Shown here: positions 50,785 through 59,221 of the stretch, one piece after another
How positions within the stretch are numbered: the stretch's first letter is position 1
Layout: each line of letters begins with the position of its first letter
Origin: Streptomyces coelicoflavus
GTDB lineage: Bacteria > Actinomycetota > Actinomycetes > Streptomycetales > Streptomycetaceae
Reading direction: 5' to 3'
DNA: 64,000 nucleotides
Assembly: GCF_003112555.1 (NCBI RefSeq)
Contig: NZ_BEWB01000009.1
Span: 124,001-188,000 of the forward strand
The notes under the pieces: generated by a model
Databases searched by the model: none
What the model saw: the letters and a program-made list of their open reading frames with translations, nothing else
What the model was told of the DNA's origin: nothing
Program-made: the position numbers and the translations under genes

Positions 50785-51113
50785 GTGATCCTCCGCGGAA
50801 GACGCCCCGGGTCCCGTCCCCGGTCGATCGGCGAGAAAGCGTCTCCCAGAAAGACCCTCAGTTGACCGGCGTGCAGCCGCATTTCGGGAATGGTCCGTCC
50901 TGGTGAGAGGGGCGGCGGGCCGGAACCGCGCGAGTGGATATCGCCGCAGGTCACGCACCGTCAGAAAATCTCCGCCCGTCACCTCCCGGATGGCGCACGG
51001 AAGGCGACGCACCACCCGTTCGCCGCCGCCCCGTCGCCGGTCCCCCGCACGCCGCTTAGCGTGCTGGTATGCGCGGATGATCCGGCGACGGCCGGGTCGA
51101 GAGGGGAAGGCGA
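50785..51113. other. 329-base divergent region before the sortase gene
   Basis: It holds the upstream regions of paralogue B (minus) and the sortase (plus). I see a TTGACC word near 50860 and a TAGCGT word near 51058, which could be a -10 for the sortase. There is no repeat, hairpin of note, or supported gene. Confidence 0.4.
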
Positions 51114-51779
51114 ATGTACGACTCCGAGTTGGCCGAAGAGGAGGAGCGGCGGCGGAAGCGCGCTCCCTGGGGCGTGATAGCGCTTGTTCTGCTGACCGGT
51201 CTCGCGCTCATCCGCAACGGCTCGGGGGAGTTCGACGTGGGTCCGCCCCAGCCGGCCTCGGCCGCCGCCCCGGACACCCGCACAGCCCCCGGTGAGGCCG
51301 CCGCCTCAGGCGTCACGCCGCTGCCGTACTCGGTGCCCGACCAGGTCTCCATCCCCGCCATCCAGGTCGACGCGCCGGTCATGGGGGTCGGTCTGGACCC
51401 GGACGGCTGGGTCGACGCGCCGCCGCCCGAGGACCCGAACCTGGCCGGCTGGTTCACCGGCGCGGTCACCCCCGGGGAGAAGGGCACCTCGGTCGTGGTC
51501 GGTCACGTCGACAACCAGCAGGGTCCCGCCGTCTTCTACGGACTCGGCGCCCTGAAAAAGGGAAACAAGGTGGAAGTGCACCGCCAGGACGGAAAGACGG
51601 CGGTCTTCGAGGTCTACGGCATCGAGGTGTTCGAGACGAACAACTTCCCGGGCGACCGGGTCTACGGCTCGAAGGGCACCCCGGAACTGCGGGTCATCAC
51701 CTGCGGGGGCGGTTTCACCAAGGAGAACGGCTACGACGGGAACGTCGTCGTGTTCGCCCGCCTGGTCGAGGTCCGCTGA
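51114..51779 (+). CDS. Class F sortase
   Basis: 221 residues. A charged N-terminus and one membrane helix (about 18-34) give a type II topology, followed by a Pro/Ala linker and the sortase barrel from about residue 74. Catalytic residues are present: His131 (VVGHVDN), Cys197 (VITCGGG) and Arg216 (FARLVEV). ITCGGGF is the class F variant of the TLXTC motif. Sortases cleave and transpeptidise surface proteins; the substrates of class F enzymes are poorly known. The neighbours are exported proteins with C-terminal anchors, which make natural substrate candidates. Confidence 0.92.
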   Translation: MYDSELAEEEERRRKRAPWGVIALVLLTGLALIRNGSGEFDVGPPQPASAAAPDTRTAPGEAAASGVTPLPYSVPDQVSIPAIQVDAPVMGVGLDPDGWVDAPPPEDPNLAGWFTGAVTPGEKGTSVVVGHVDNQQGPAVFYGLGALKKGNKVEVHRQDGKTAVFEVYGIEVFETNNFPGDRVYGSKGTPELRVITCGGGFTKENGYDGNVVVFARLVEVR

Positions 51780-51812
51780 GCGGCCCCGGCCGGGCGGGTG
51801 CGCCGCCGGTGG

Positions 51813-52652
51813 TCAGATCAGGCGCCGCCGGGGGACGGTGAGGTGGTAGCCGGAGTCGAGCAGTTCGGGCAGGTAGCGCCGCAGGGCGCGGACGCTCTGC
51901 GAGCGGTCGCCCCCGGCGTCGTGCGAGAGCACCACGACGCCGGGGGCCGCGCCCTCCTCGACCCGGTCGACGATGGTGCCGGTGCCCGGTGTCGTCCAGT
52001 CGAGGGTGTCCACGGTCCAGGCGAGCGGCTCCATGCCGAGTTCGGAGCCGAGCTGGAAGGTGTCGCGGTTCCAGGCTCCGTACGGGGCCCGGAACCAGCG
52101 GGGCGCCTCGCCGTAGGCCTTCTCGACGACCTCGCTCGTGCGCTCCATCTCGGAGCGGATGCGCCGCCGGGAGAGTTTCGTCAGCAGCGGGTGGGACCAG
52201 GTGTGGTTGCCCACCACGTGGCCCTCGTCCGCCATCCGCGTCAGCAGGTCCCGGTTGTAGTCCGCCATCTCCCCGCACACGAAGAACGTCGCGTGCACCT
52301 CGTACTTCGCGAGGGTGTCCAGGATCTCGGGGGTGTACTCGGGGTGGGGACCGTCGTCGAAGGTGAGCAGCATGGTGCGGCCCCGGCCCGTCATCCGCAG
52401 GATCGGCTCGCTGCGCACCGGGGGCCGCCGGGGCGCGGCGCGCGGGGCCCCGTATCCGGTCAGGGGCTGGAGGCGGTACGCGGAGGGCTTGAGCGGGCTG
52501 CGCTGCGGGGGGCCGGGAGCGGGTACGGGGGCGGGCGGACGGGAGGGCCCGTTTCCCAGGCCCAGGGCGAGTGCGCCGCCGGCGCCGGCCGCGCCCAGGG
52601 CCGCGACGCCGGTGAGCAGGGTGCGGCGGGTGAGCAACTGATCCTTCTCCAT
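51813..52652 (-). CDS. Secreted polysaccharide deacetylase (CE4)
   Basis: 279 residues. The N-terminus has a twin-arginine-like signal (LLTRRTLLTGVAALGAAGAG). The NodB/CE4 domain runs from about residue 92. It has LLTFDDGPHP with Asp99/Asp100 (catalytic base and metal ligand), HTWSHP with metal ligands His150 and His154, and RAPYGAWN. Such enzymes remove N-acetyl groups from peptidoglycan or chitin-type polymers. It converges on the sortase gene, strengthening the cell-wall theme of this region. Confidence 0.93.
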   Translation of the reverse strand: MEKDQLLTRRTLLTGVAALGAAGAGGALALGLGNGPSRPPAPVPAPGPPQRSPLKPSAYRLQPLTGYGAPRAAPRRPPVRSEPILRMTGRGRTMLLTFDDGPHPEYTPEILDTLAKYEVHATFFVCGEMADYNRDLLTRMADEGHVVGNHTWSHPLLTKLSRRRIRSEMERTSEVVEKAYGEAPRWFRAPYGAWNRDTFQLGSELGMEPLAWTVDTLDWTTPGTGTIVDRVEEGAAPGVVVLSHDAGGDRSQSVRALRRYLPELLDSGYHLTVPRRRLI

Positions 52653-52750
52653 GACTCATCAGTCGCCCGGCCAGGGTGCGCCGCACCTGAGCAACACCGG
52701 TGCGGCGGCACGGAACCACCCGCCCGGCTCAAGATCACCACGGACTCCGA

Positions 52751-52756
52751 TAGCCT
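52751..52756 (+). promoter_or_regulatory. Possible -10 box of a leaderless Usp mRNA
   Basis: TAGCCT ends six bases before the GTG start of the universal stress gene, and no ribosome site is present. The spacing suits a leaderless transcript. The -35 is unclear. Confidence 0.4.
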
Positions 52757-52762
52757 CGCCGC

Positions 52763-53224
52763 GTGACGGAACAGCACTCCCATCAGTTCGAACGCGGCAC
52801 GGACGGACCCAAGGTCATCGTCGTCGGTGTGGACGGCTCCGACTCCTCGCTGCGGGCCGCCGCCTACGCCGGTGGGCTGGCCAGGCGGCAGGGTGCCCTG
52901 CTCGCGGTGGTGTACGTGCAGCCGGTGCTGGCGGGGGGTGCGGCGCTCGGGGCGTCGGTGGCGGAGACGACCGACGAGATCGCCGAGGAGCTGGTGGCCC
53001 AGATCCGGGAGGCGACCGAGCGGGTGAAGGGGATATTCGACATCCGCTGGGAGTTCCACACGTTCCGCGGCGACCCGTACAGCGGCCTGGTGCAGACGGC
53101 CGACGAGCTGAAGGCGGACGCGGTGGTGGTGGGCGCCTCCGAGCAGGCCGGTCACCGGTTCGTCGGCTCGGTGGCGGTGCGGCTGGTGAAGTCCGGACGC
53201 TGGCCGGTGACGGTGGTGCCGTAG
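52763..53224 (+). CDS. Universal stress protein (UspA fold)
   Basis: 153 residues. The N-terminal strand IVVGVDGSDSSLRAAAYAGG (about 16-35) and C-terminal VVVGASEQAGHRFVGSVAVR form the UspA nucleotide-binding fold. The loop is only partly conserved (GXXG is altered, GSVA kept), so ATP binding is uncertain. It probably acts in the cytoplasm under stress. It lies 148 bases upstream of an amino acid permease, with a Crp-like site between, so they may be separate units. Confidence 0.9.
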   Translation: MTEQHSHQFERGTDGPKVIVVGVDGSDSSLRAAAYAGGLARRQGALLAVVYVQPVLAGGAALGASVAETTDEIAEELVAQIREATERVKGIFDIRWEFHTFRGDPYSGLVQTADELKADAVVVGASEQAGHRFVGSVAVRLVKSGRWPVTVVP

Positions 53225-53294
53225 CGCGCGTCGGGTCCGTGGCACCGCGCACACCCGTCGGTGCGGTGGACGCGTCCCGGGTCCTTCGTGCGTC

Positions 53295-53308
53295 GTGACT
53301 TCCGTCAC
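53295..53308. promoter_or_regulatory. Crp-like binding site
   Basis: GTGACTTCCGTCAC fits the Streptomyces Crp motif GTG-N6-GNCAC and is a full inverted repeat. It lies 64-77 bases before the amino acid permease start. Confidence 0.5.
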
Positions 53309-53371
53309 GGTCGTGTGTGCGTCATCATGATCCACCGTCAGCCGTTTGCCGTTCACGAAGAGGTGAGGCGC

Positions 53372-54778
53372 ATGGCCCGGTTCCGCATGGGTGAGGGTGT
53401 TCTCCGCCGCAAACCCATCGAGCACATCGAAGAGACGGAGAGCGGCGGCGGCCTGGTGCGGTCGCTGGGGCTGTGGCAGCTGACCGCGATCGGCGTCGGC
53501 GGCATCATCGGGGCCGGCATCTTCACGCTGGCCGGCACGGTCGCCAACGGCACGGCCGGTCCGGCGGTCCTGATCTCGTTCCTCATCGCCGGTGTCGCGA
53601 GTGCGGCGGCGGCCCTGTCCTACGCCGAGTTCGCGGGGCTGATCCCGAAGGCGGGCTCCGCCTACACCTACGGCTACGCGGTCCTGGGCGAGCTGGTGGG
53701 CTGGTTCATCGGGTGGGACCTGCTCCTGGAGTACACGGCGATCGTGGCGGTGGTCGCGATCGGCATCTCGGGCTACTTCAGCTTCCTGGTCGGCGAGATG
53801 GGCGCCGACCTGCCGAACTGGATGCTCGGGGCGCCCGGCACCGGCGACGGGCACAAGGTCGACCTGTTCGCGGCCGTGCTGTGCCTGCTGATCGCGTACC
53901 TGCTGACGCTTGGCATCAGGAACGCGGCCCGCTTCGAGATGGTCGTGGTGGTGCTGAAGGTGCTGGTGGTGCTGCTGGTGATCGGGGTCGGCGTCTTCCA
54001 CATCAACAGCTCGAACTACCACCCGTTCTTCCCGTTCGGGGTCGGCGGGGCGTTCACCGGCGCGGCGACGGTGTTCTTCGCGGTCTTCGGCTACGACGCC
54101 ATGTCGACGGCGGCCGAGGAGTCCAAGGACGCCCAGCGGCACATGCCGAAGGCGATCATCTACTCGCTGATCATCTCGATGGTGCTGTACGTGGCGGCCT
54201 GTCTGGTGCTGACCGGCATGCAGAACTACAAGGAGATCGACCCGGAGAGCGGCTTCTCGACGGCGTTCAAGTCGGTGGGGCTCAGCTCGCTGGCCGACAT
54301 CATCGCGGTGGGTGCCATCATCGGCATCCTCACGGTGATGTTCACGTTCATGCTGGGCGTGACCCGCGTGTGGTTCTCGATGTCGCGCGACGGGCTGCTG
54401 CCCAAGTGGTTCGCCAAGACGCACCCGACGCGGCACGTGCCGACGCGGGTCACCTGGATCGTCGGGGTCGCGTCGGCCGTGATCGCCGGGTTCCTGCCGA
54501 TCGGCGAGGCGGCGGAGCTGACCAACATCGGCATCCTGCTGGCGTTCGTGGTGGTGTGCGCGGCGGTGATCGTGCTGCGCTACCGGCAGCCGGACCTGCC
54601 GCGCACCTTCCGTACCCCGTGGATGCCGTTCGTGCCGGCGCTGGGCATCGTCTTCTCGATCTGGCTGATCACGTTCCTGCAGTGGCAGACCTGGCTGCGG
54701 TTCGCCGTGTGGTTCCTGGTCGGCCTGGTGATCTACTTCGCCTACTCGTACCGGAAGTCCGAGCTGGCACGACGTTAG
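53372..54778 (+). CDS. APC-family amino acid permease
   Basis: 468 residues with about twelve membrane helices. The first helices carry the substrate motif TAIGVGGIIGAGIFTLAG (about residues 36-53). The N-terminal FRMGEGVLRRKPIE is typical of the cationic amino acid transporter subfamily. The start follows AGGTGAGG. It imports an amino acid, perhaps cationic, by proton symport or exchange; the exact substrate cannot be read. A Crp-like palindrome upstream suggests control by the cAMP receptor protein. Confidence 0.92.
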   Translation: MARFRMGEGVLRRKPIEHIEETESGGGLVRSLGLWQLTAIGVGGIIGAGIFTLAGTVANGTAGPAVLISFLIAGVASAAAALSYAEFAGLIPKAGSAYTYGYAVLGELVGWFIGWDLLLEYTAIVAVVAIGISGYFSFLVGEMGADLPNWMLGAPGTGDGHKVDLFAAVLCLLIAYLLTLGIRNAARFEMVVVVLKVLVVLLVIGVGVFHINSSNYHPFFPFGVGGAFTGAATVFFAVFGYDAMSTAAEESKDAQRHMPKAIIYSLIISMVLYVAACLVLTGMQNYKEIDPESGFSTAFKSVGLSSLADIIAVGAIIGILTVMFTFMLGVTRVWFSMSRDGLLPKWFAKTHPTRHVPTRVTWIVGVASAVIAGFLPIGEAAELTNIGILLAFVVVCAAVIVLRYRQPDLPRTFRTPWMPFVPALGIVFSIWLITFLQWQTWLRFAVWFLVGLVIYFAYSYRKSELARR

Positions 54779-54804
54779 CCGCTCCCCCGCCCGCCCGTCA
54801 CCGG

Positions 54805-55959
54805 CTACTCGCCCATCACCAGCCCGTCCTCGGCGGCGCCCCGGCTGAGCACCACGTCGCGGATGCGGTCGCGCACGCCCCGCAGCTCGGCGCCCTTCTC
54901 GAGCGCCCGGTTGAGGTTCACCACCCGGCCGGCGTCGACGTCGAACAGCTGCGGGACGAACTCGGCCCTGGTGACCTTCCAGCGCTCGCCGGCCCGGTCG
55001 GGCGGGGCGAAGGTGAAGCGGCCGATGGTCGACTGGTTGCCGCGCGGGTCGCGGACACCCTCTCCGTTGACCATCTCGCCCGCGATCTGGTCCCCCATGC
55101 CATAGATCACCCAGGTGCCGTTGACCTTCTCGTAGGCCTGCGGGACATGGGCGTGGGTGCCGAGGATCAGGTCGATGTCGGGGCGGTCGCCGGTGCGCGC
55201 GGCGGTCAGGCTCCGGGCCAGCGCCAACTGGTCCTGGTCCGGCGCGTCCTGCCATTCGGTGCCCCAGTGCAGCGAAACGACGACGACGTCGGCGCCGGCC
55301 TTCCGGGCCGCCCGCGCGTCCTCGACGATGCGCGCCTCGTCGATCAGGCCGACCGCCCAGGGCTGTCCGCCGGGAAGGGGGTGGCCGTTGGTGTGGAGGG
55401 TGTAGGCGAGGTGGGCGACCTGGGCCCGGCCCGCGCGCAGGACCGTCGCCGTGTCCGCCTCGCCCTCGGTGCGTGCCGTACCGGCGTGCCGTACGCCCGC
55501 CCGGTCGAGGGCGTCCAGTGTGCGGCGGATGCCCTCCGCGCCGTCGTCGACGCTGTGGTTGGAGGCGGTGGAGCAGCCGTCGTAGCCGGTGGCGGCCAGT
55601 GCCTTCGCCACCTCGGGCGGGGACTTGAAGAGGGGGTAGCCGCTGTAGTCGCCGTTCGCGCCGTAGACGGTCTCCATGTGGCACAGGGCGAGGTCGGCGC
55701 GCGAGACGACGGGCCGCGCGCCGGCGAGCATGGGGCGGAAGTCGTAGCCGGTGCCGCCGGCGTCGAAGCGGGCCCGCTCGGTGATCGAGTCGTGCGGGAG
55801 CACGTCACCGGAGGCGACCAGGGTGAAGGCGCCCTCGACGGCGGCGGGCGGGGCGGGGGCGGGCGGTTTCGGCGGTTCGTGGTCGCGGGCCTGGCAGGCC
55901 GCGCCCGCGGTGAGGAGGGCGGTCAGGGCCAGGGCCACCTGCCGACTGCGTGTGATCAT
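54805..55959 (-). CDS. CapA/PgsA-like lipoprotein (metallophosphatase fold)
   Basis: 384 residues. An N-terminal signal ends with TAGAAC, a weak lipobox, then a Pro-rich linker. The CapA domain follows: GDVLPHDSI (about residue 60), CHMETVYG, NHSVDDGAEGI, SLHWGTEW, and GTHAHVPQAYE near residue 270. These His/Asp/Asn residues are the metal ligands of the calcineurin-like CapA fold. CapA takes part in poly-gamma-glutamate export in Bacillus, but no CapB/C gene is here. Stand-alone copies are common in Streptomyces and of unknown role. The start MITRSRQ is preferred over an upstream ATG. Confidence 0.87.
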   Translation of the reverse strand: MITRSRQVALALTALLTAGAACQARDHEPPKPPAPAPPAAVEGAFTLVASGDVLPHDSITERARFDAGGTGYDFRPMLAGARPVVSRADLALCHMETVYGANGDYSGYPLFKSPPEVAKALAATGYDGCSTASNHSVDDGAEGIRRTLDALDRAGVRHAGTARTEGEADTATVLRAGRAQVAHLAYTLHTNGHPLPGGQPWAVGLIDEARIVEDARAARKAGADVVVVSLHWGTEWQDAPDQDQLALARSLTAARTGDRPDIDLILGTHAHVPQAYEKVNGTWVIYGMGDQIAGEMVNGEGVRDPRGNQSTIGRFTFAPPDRAGERWKVTRAEFVPQLFDVDAGRVVNLNRALEKGAELRGVRDRIRDVVLSRGAAEDGLVMGE

Positions 55960-56023
55960 CCGTTCACTCCGCTGGGTCGCACACACCGATGAAAAGTCAC
56001 ATTTACTTACAAACAGGAAAAGA

Positions 56024-56149
56024 GTGACGACCTGTCACGGGCGGCTCCGACACGCCCATTAGCCCGTCCGGCGGGCGCGAACGGGGGCGCGGGGCCCACT
56101 CGGGGACCTCACCGGCCGCGCACCGACCGTTCGTCGAACCGTTCGTCGA
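56024..56149. repeat. Inverted repeat and 12-bp tandem duplication upstream of the ECF sigma gene
   Basis: GTGAC (56024-56028) faces GTCAC (56034-56038) in an AT-rich patch that probably contains the CapA promoter. Further on ACCGTTCGTCGA is duplicated in tandem (56126-56137 and 56138-56149), 73 bases before the sigma gene. Function unknown. Confidence 0.6.
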
Positions 56150-56222
56150 CGCGATCGACCGTCCGCCGCACACCTGTGCGTGCGCCCTGTCCCCGCCCGG
56201 GGCCCTGCGGTGCGATACGGCC

Positions 56223-56777
56223 ATGACGGCCGGAATCACCCTCACGGACACAGCGAACGGGACGACCGCCGAGCACGAGCTCGCCGCGCTGCAGCGCGAG
56301 CACGGCCGGCCGCTCTTCGCGCTGCTGCTGCGGCTCAGCGACGGCGACCGGCAACGCGCCGAGGACCTCGTGCAGGAGACCCTGGTCCGCGCCTGGCAGC
56401 ATCCCGAGGCCCTGCGCGCCGACGACTTCGACTCCGTACGGCCCTGGCTGCTCACCGTGGCGCGGCGGCTCGCGATCGACGCGCGCCGCGCCCGCCAGGC
56501 GCGTCCGCCGGAGGTCGGCGACGCCGTGCTGGAGAACGCGCGGGTCTGCGCGGACCACGCCGAACGGGCCGCCGCGGCCCTCGATGTGCGCGAGGCTGTG
56601 AAGACACTCACTCCGGAGCACCGTGAAGTCCTGGTGCTGGTGTATTTCCAGGGGGCGAGTGTGGCGGAAGCCGCGACGGCCCTCGGCATCCCACCCGGTA
56701 CCGTGAAGTCCCGCGCGTACTACGCGCTGCGCGCCATGCGCAGGGTGCTCCCGGGGTACGCCGCCGACCTGCGGTGA
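56223..56777 (+). CDS. ECF-type RNA polymerase sigma factor
   Basis: 184 residues. Region 2 lies at about 20-90 (LLLRLSDGDRQRAEDLVQETLVRAWQHP, with the usual DLVQET and RPWLLTVARRLAIDARR). Region 4 lies at about 125-175 (LTPEHREVLVLVYFQGASVAEAA and GIPPGTVKSRAYYALRAMR). Regions 1 and 3 are absent, as for ECF factors. Its partner is the zinc anti-sigma gene at 57628-58278, with one unknown gene between them, all in the same direction. It probably responds to an envelope or redox signal. Confidence 0.94.
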   Translation: MTAGITLTDTANGTTAEHELAALQREHGRPLFALLLRLSDGDRQRAEDLVQETLVRAWQHPEALRADDFDSVRPWLLTVARRLAIDARRARQARPPEVGDAVLENARVCADHAERAAAALDVREAVKTLTPEHREVLVLVYFQGASVAEAATALGIPPGTVKSRAYYALRAMRRVLPGYAADLR

Positions 56778-56917
56778 AACCGGCCCTTTGGTCAAGCCTC
56801 CGTAAAGCGCCTTGCCCGGGGCCCCGGTTGAGCAGTCGGCTGTCCTCATCCGTGTTCCGGACGGGGGTCCACGACCCGGTCGGGCGACGCGCACGCACCG
56901 GAGGAAGGCAGGAAGGG

Positions 56918-57433
56918 ATGCTGCACAGAGGTCAAGAGAGCACGGACGGCACCGGCGGGGGCGAACTGAGCGTCCCCATGGCGTGGTTGTACGCCGAGTA
57001 CATCGCCGACGAGCTGCTGCGGACCGGCGACCTGATGCCGCCGACGTCCTTCGAGTTCCGCGCCGGACGCGACGCGCTGGCACTCACCGTCTTCCTGTCC
57101 GACACGGACGACGAACTGAGCGGCATCCGCGTCGTCACCCACCTGGAGACCTGGCTCTCCCTGACGGCGTACGACCAGCCGTGGCACGAGTGGGTGCACG
57201 GACGGCTGGCCGAGGTCACGGCCGACGCGGTGGCCGCCGGACGCCACTCGCCGGATCTGGAGCTGGCCCGGGCGGCCTGGCGCTGGCTCCAGGAGACCGA
57301 ACTGCTCGCCCCGGACCTGAACGCGGTCCCCGGCGGTGCGGCGGTGACCGGGGAGGACGAGGGACCGAAGGTGTGGACGCCGGCCTGGCAGCTCGGGCTG
57401 CCGCTCGGGCACCTCGCCATCCACCTGTTCTAG
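56918..57433 (+). CDS. Conserved protein of unknown function
   Basis: 171 residues, starting at the ATG at 56918 with GGAAGG close upstream. It is rich in acidic residues and Trp (WHEWVHGRL, AAWRWLQETE, WTPAWQLG). VPMAWLYAEYIADELL and FEFRAGRDALALTVFLSD suggest a helix followed by a beta-rich core. There is no signal, membrane helix or Cys motif. It lies between the ECF sigma factor and its anti-sigma factor on the same strand. I do not recognise the family. An adaptor or second regulator of the sigma pair is conceivable. Confidence 0.75.
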   Translation: MLHRGQESTDGTGGGELSVPMAWLYAEYIADELLRTGDLMPPTSFEFRAGRDALALTVFLSDTDDELSGIRVVTHLETWLSLTAYDQPWHEWVHGRLAEVTADAVAAGRHSPDLELARAAWRWLQETELLAPDLNAVPGGAAVTGEDEGPKVWTPAWQLGLPLGHLAIHLF

Positions 57434-57565
57434 CCGTCCTGCCGGACGCCGCGGCGGGCTCGCGGCCGGCTCGCGGACTTTCCCCGGGGACGGACCAATC
57501 CGCGCCCCGGACCGCTCCGAACACCTTGGTTGCGATTCGATCGCGGCTTGAGTGATTCGGCTGTC

Positions 57566-57608
57566 GGGTGCGTACGGGTGGGAGCAAGGAGTAACCCCAC
57601 CCGCACCC
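57566..57608. terminator. Bulged hairpin before the anti-sigma gene
   Basis: GGGTGC (57566-57571) pairs with GCACCC (57603-57608) and GGGTGGG (57576-57582) pairs with CCCACCC (57596-57602), with a 4-base bulge and 13-base loop. It ends 20 bases before the anti-sigma ATG. It may be a terminator of the upstream pair or a 5' leader structure. Confidence 0.5.
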
Positions 57609-57627
57609 AACGGTACGAGGATTCGGC

Positions 57628-58278
57628 ATGAGGTCCCTGGAAGGGCATGGTGACGTCGGCGCCTACGCGCTGGGCGTGCTGGACGAGGCGGAAGCGTTCC
57701 GCTTCGAGGACCACCTCATGGAATGCCCCAGGTGCACGGCCCAGGTGACCGAGTTCGGTCCTGCCACCCGTCAGTTGATGCTGTACCGGCAGGCGACACC
57801 CCGACTGGTCCACCCCCTGGCCAGTCCGGCACCGCGCCTGCTCGACCGGCTGCTGTCCGAGGTGGCCACGCGCCACCGGGCGGGCCGCAGGCGGGTGCTG
57901 TACGCCGTGGCCGCCGCCGTCGTGTGCGCCGTGGCCGGGCCCGGCGCCGTGCTGTACGCGAGCCAGGACGACCCGGCGGCGCCGCTCACCGCGACCGACG
58001 CCCGCTCCGGGGTGTGGGCACGGATCACGGCCGAGGACGAGGCCTGGGGCACCGGCGTGCGCCTCGAGGTCAAGGACGGGGCCGGCCCCCGCTCGTGCCG
58101 GCTCGTGGCCGTCGGCCGCGACGGGTCCGAGCAGACGATCACCAGCTGGATGGTCCCGGGGCAGGAGGACCGGCCGCACACCGTGCGCGGCGGGGCCGCC
58201 CTGCATCCCGACCAGATCGACCGCTACGAGGTGCGGACGGCGGACGGCGACCACCTGGTGACCCTGCCGGCCGGATGA
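57628..58278 (+). CDS. Zinc-binding anti-sigma factor (ZAS type)
   Basis: 216 residues. The zinc anti-sigma motif HX3CX2C is intact (His29, Cys33, Cys36 in DHLMECPRC), and His7 may complete the site. One membrane helix lies at about 88-108 (VLYAVAAAVVCAVAGPGAVL), then a 110-residue outer domain with the anti-sigma-K pattern (GVWARITAEDEAWGTG). It should hold the ECF factor encoded 850 bases upstream until a signal reaches the outer domain. The ATG follows GAGG. Confidence 0.92.
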   Translation: MRSLEGHGDVGAYALGVLDEAEAFRFEDHLMECPRCTAQVTEFGPATRQLMLYRQATPRLVHPLASPAPRLLDRLLSEVATRHRAGRRRVLYAVAAAVVCAVAGPGAVLYASQDDPAAPLTATDARSGVWARITAEDEAWGTGVRLEVKDGAGPRSCRLVAVGRDGSEQTITSWMVPGQEDRPHTVRGGAALHPDQIDRYEVRTADGDHLVTLPAG

Positions 58279-58317
58279 CCGCCGCCCCGGGGGACCACCC
58301 TCACCGCGGCGCCGCCG

Positions 58318-59181
58318 TCACTTCAGCAGCCGGGACATCCTGCGGTCCGCCAGCGGTTTGCCGCCGGTCTGACAGGTCGGGCAGTACTGGAGCGAGGAGT
58401 CGCTGAAGGAGACCTCGCGGACGGTGTCGCCGCACACCGGGCAGGGCTCCCCGGCCCGGCCGTGGACCCGCAGTCCGCTCTTCTTCTCGGCCTTCAGGCG
58501 TCCGGCGGCGACGCCCCGCGAGCGTTCCACCGCCTCGGTGAGTGTGCCGCGCAGGGCCGCGTACAGCCGGGCGGTCTCCTCGTCGGTCAGCGAGGCGGCC
58601 AGCTTGAACGGGGACATCTTCGCGGCGTGCAGGATCTCGTCGCTGTACGCGTTGCCCACGCCCGCGATCAGGCTCTGGTCGCGCAGGGCGCCCTTGAGCT
58701 GCCGCCGCTCCCCGTCGAGGAGGGCGGCGAAGCGCGCCTCGTCGAAGTCGTCGGCGAGCGGGTCGGGGCCGAGCCGGGCCACGCCCGGCACCTGCTGCGG
58801 GTCGGCCACGACGTACACCGCGAGCCGCTTCTGGGTGCCCGCCTCCGTCAGGTCGAAGCCCGCGCCGGTCTCCAGGGCGGCCCGCAGGGCCAGCGGGCCC
58901 TTGCCGGGCTTCGGCATGCCGCTGGGGAGGCTGTCCTTCCAGTGCAGCCAGCCGGCCCGGGCCAGGTGGGTCACCAGGTGCGGGCCGCCCGCGGTCTCGA
59001 CGTCGAGGAACTTGCCGTGGCGGTGCACGCCCGCCACCCGGTGGCCCTCCAGCGCCGTGAGCGGGGGGTCGTACGTCTTGAGGACGCTGATCGCCACGGG
59101 CAGGACCCGGACGATCTCGCGGCCGGTGAGGTGCTCGGTCAGGAAGTCGCGGAGCGCCTCGACCTCGGGCAGTTCTGGCAT
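58318..59181 (-). CDS. Formamidopyrimidine-DNA glycosylase family protein (Fpg/Nei)
   Basis: 287 residues. The start MPELPEVE gives the catalytic Pro2 and Glu3 after Met removal. Lys of HGKFLDV (about residue 57), the helix-two-turn-helix region LIAGVGNAYSDEILHAAKMSP and a C-terminal zinc finger (CPVCG and CPTC) are present. It removes oxidised bases and cuts the abasic site. In actinobacteria several Fpg/Nei paralogues exist; this lacks features that would assign it firmly to mutM, so I leave the symbol empty. Confidence 0.93.
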   Translation of the reverse strand: MPELPEVEALRDFLTEHLTGREIVRVLPVAISVLKTYDPPLTALEGHRVAGVHRHGKFLDVETAGGPHLVTHLARAGWLHWKDSLPSGMPKPGKGPLALRAALETGAGFDLTEAGTQKRLAVYVVADPQQVPGVARLGPDPLADDFDEARFAALLDGERRQLKGALRDQSLIAGVGNAYSDEILHAAKMSPFKLAASLTDEETARLYAALRGTLTEAVERSRGVAAGRLKAEKKSGLRVHGRAGEPCPVCGDTVREVSFSDSSLQYCPTCQTGGKPLADRRMSRLLK

Positions 59182-59221
59182 ACGTCCAGGGTGCCACCGG
59201 CCGCCGACAGTGCCAGCGGGG

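Noticed and set aside
56024..56038. GTGAC-N5-GTCAC as a Crp site
   Set aside because: The half-site spacing is one base too long for the Crp motif.
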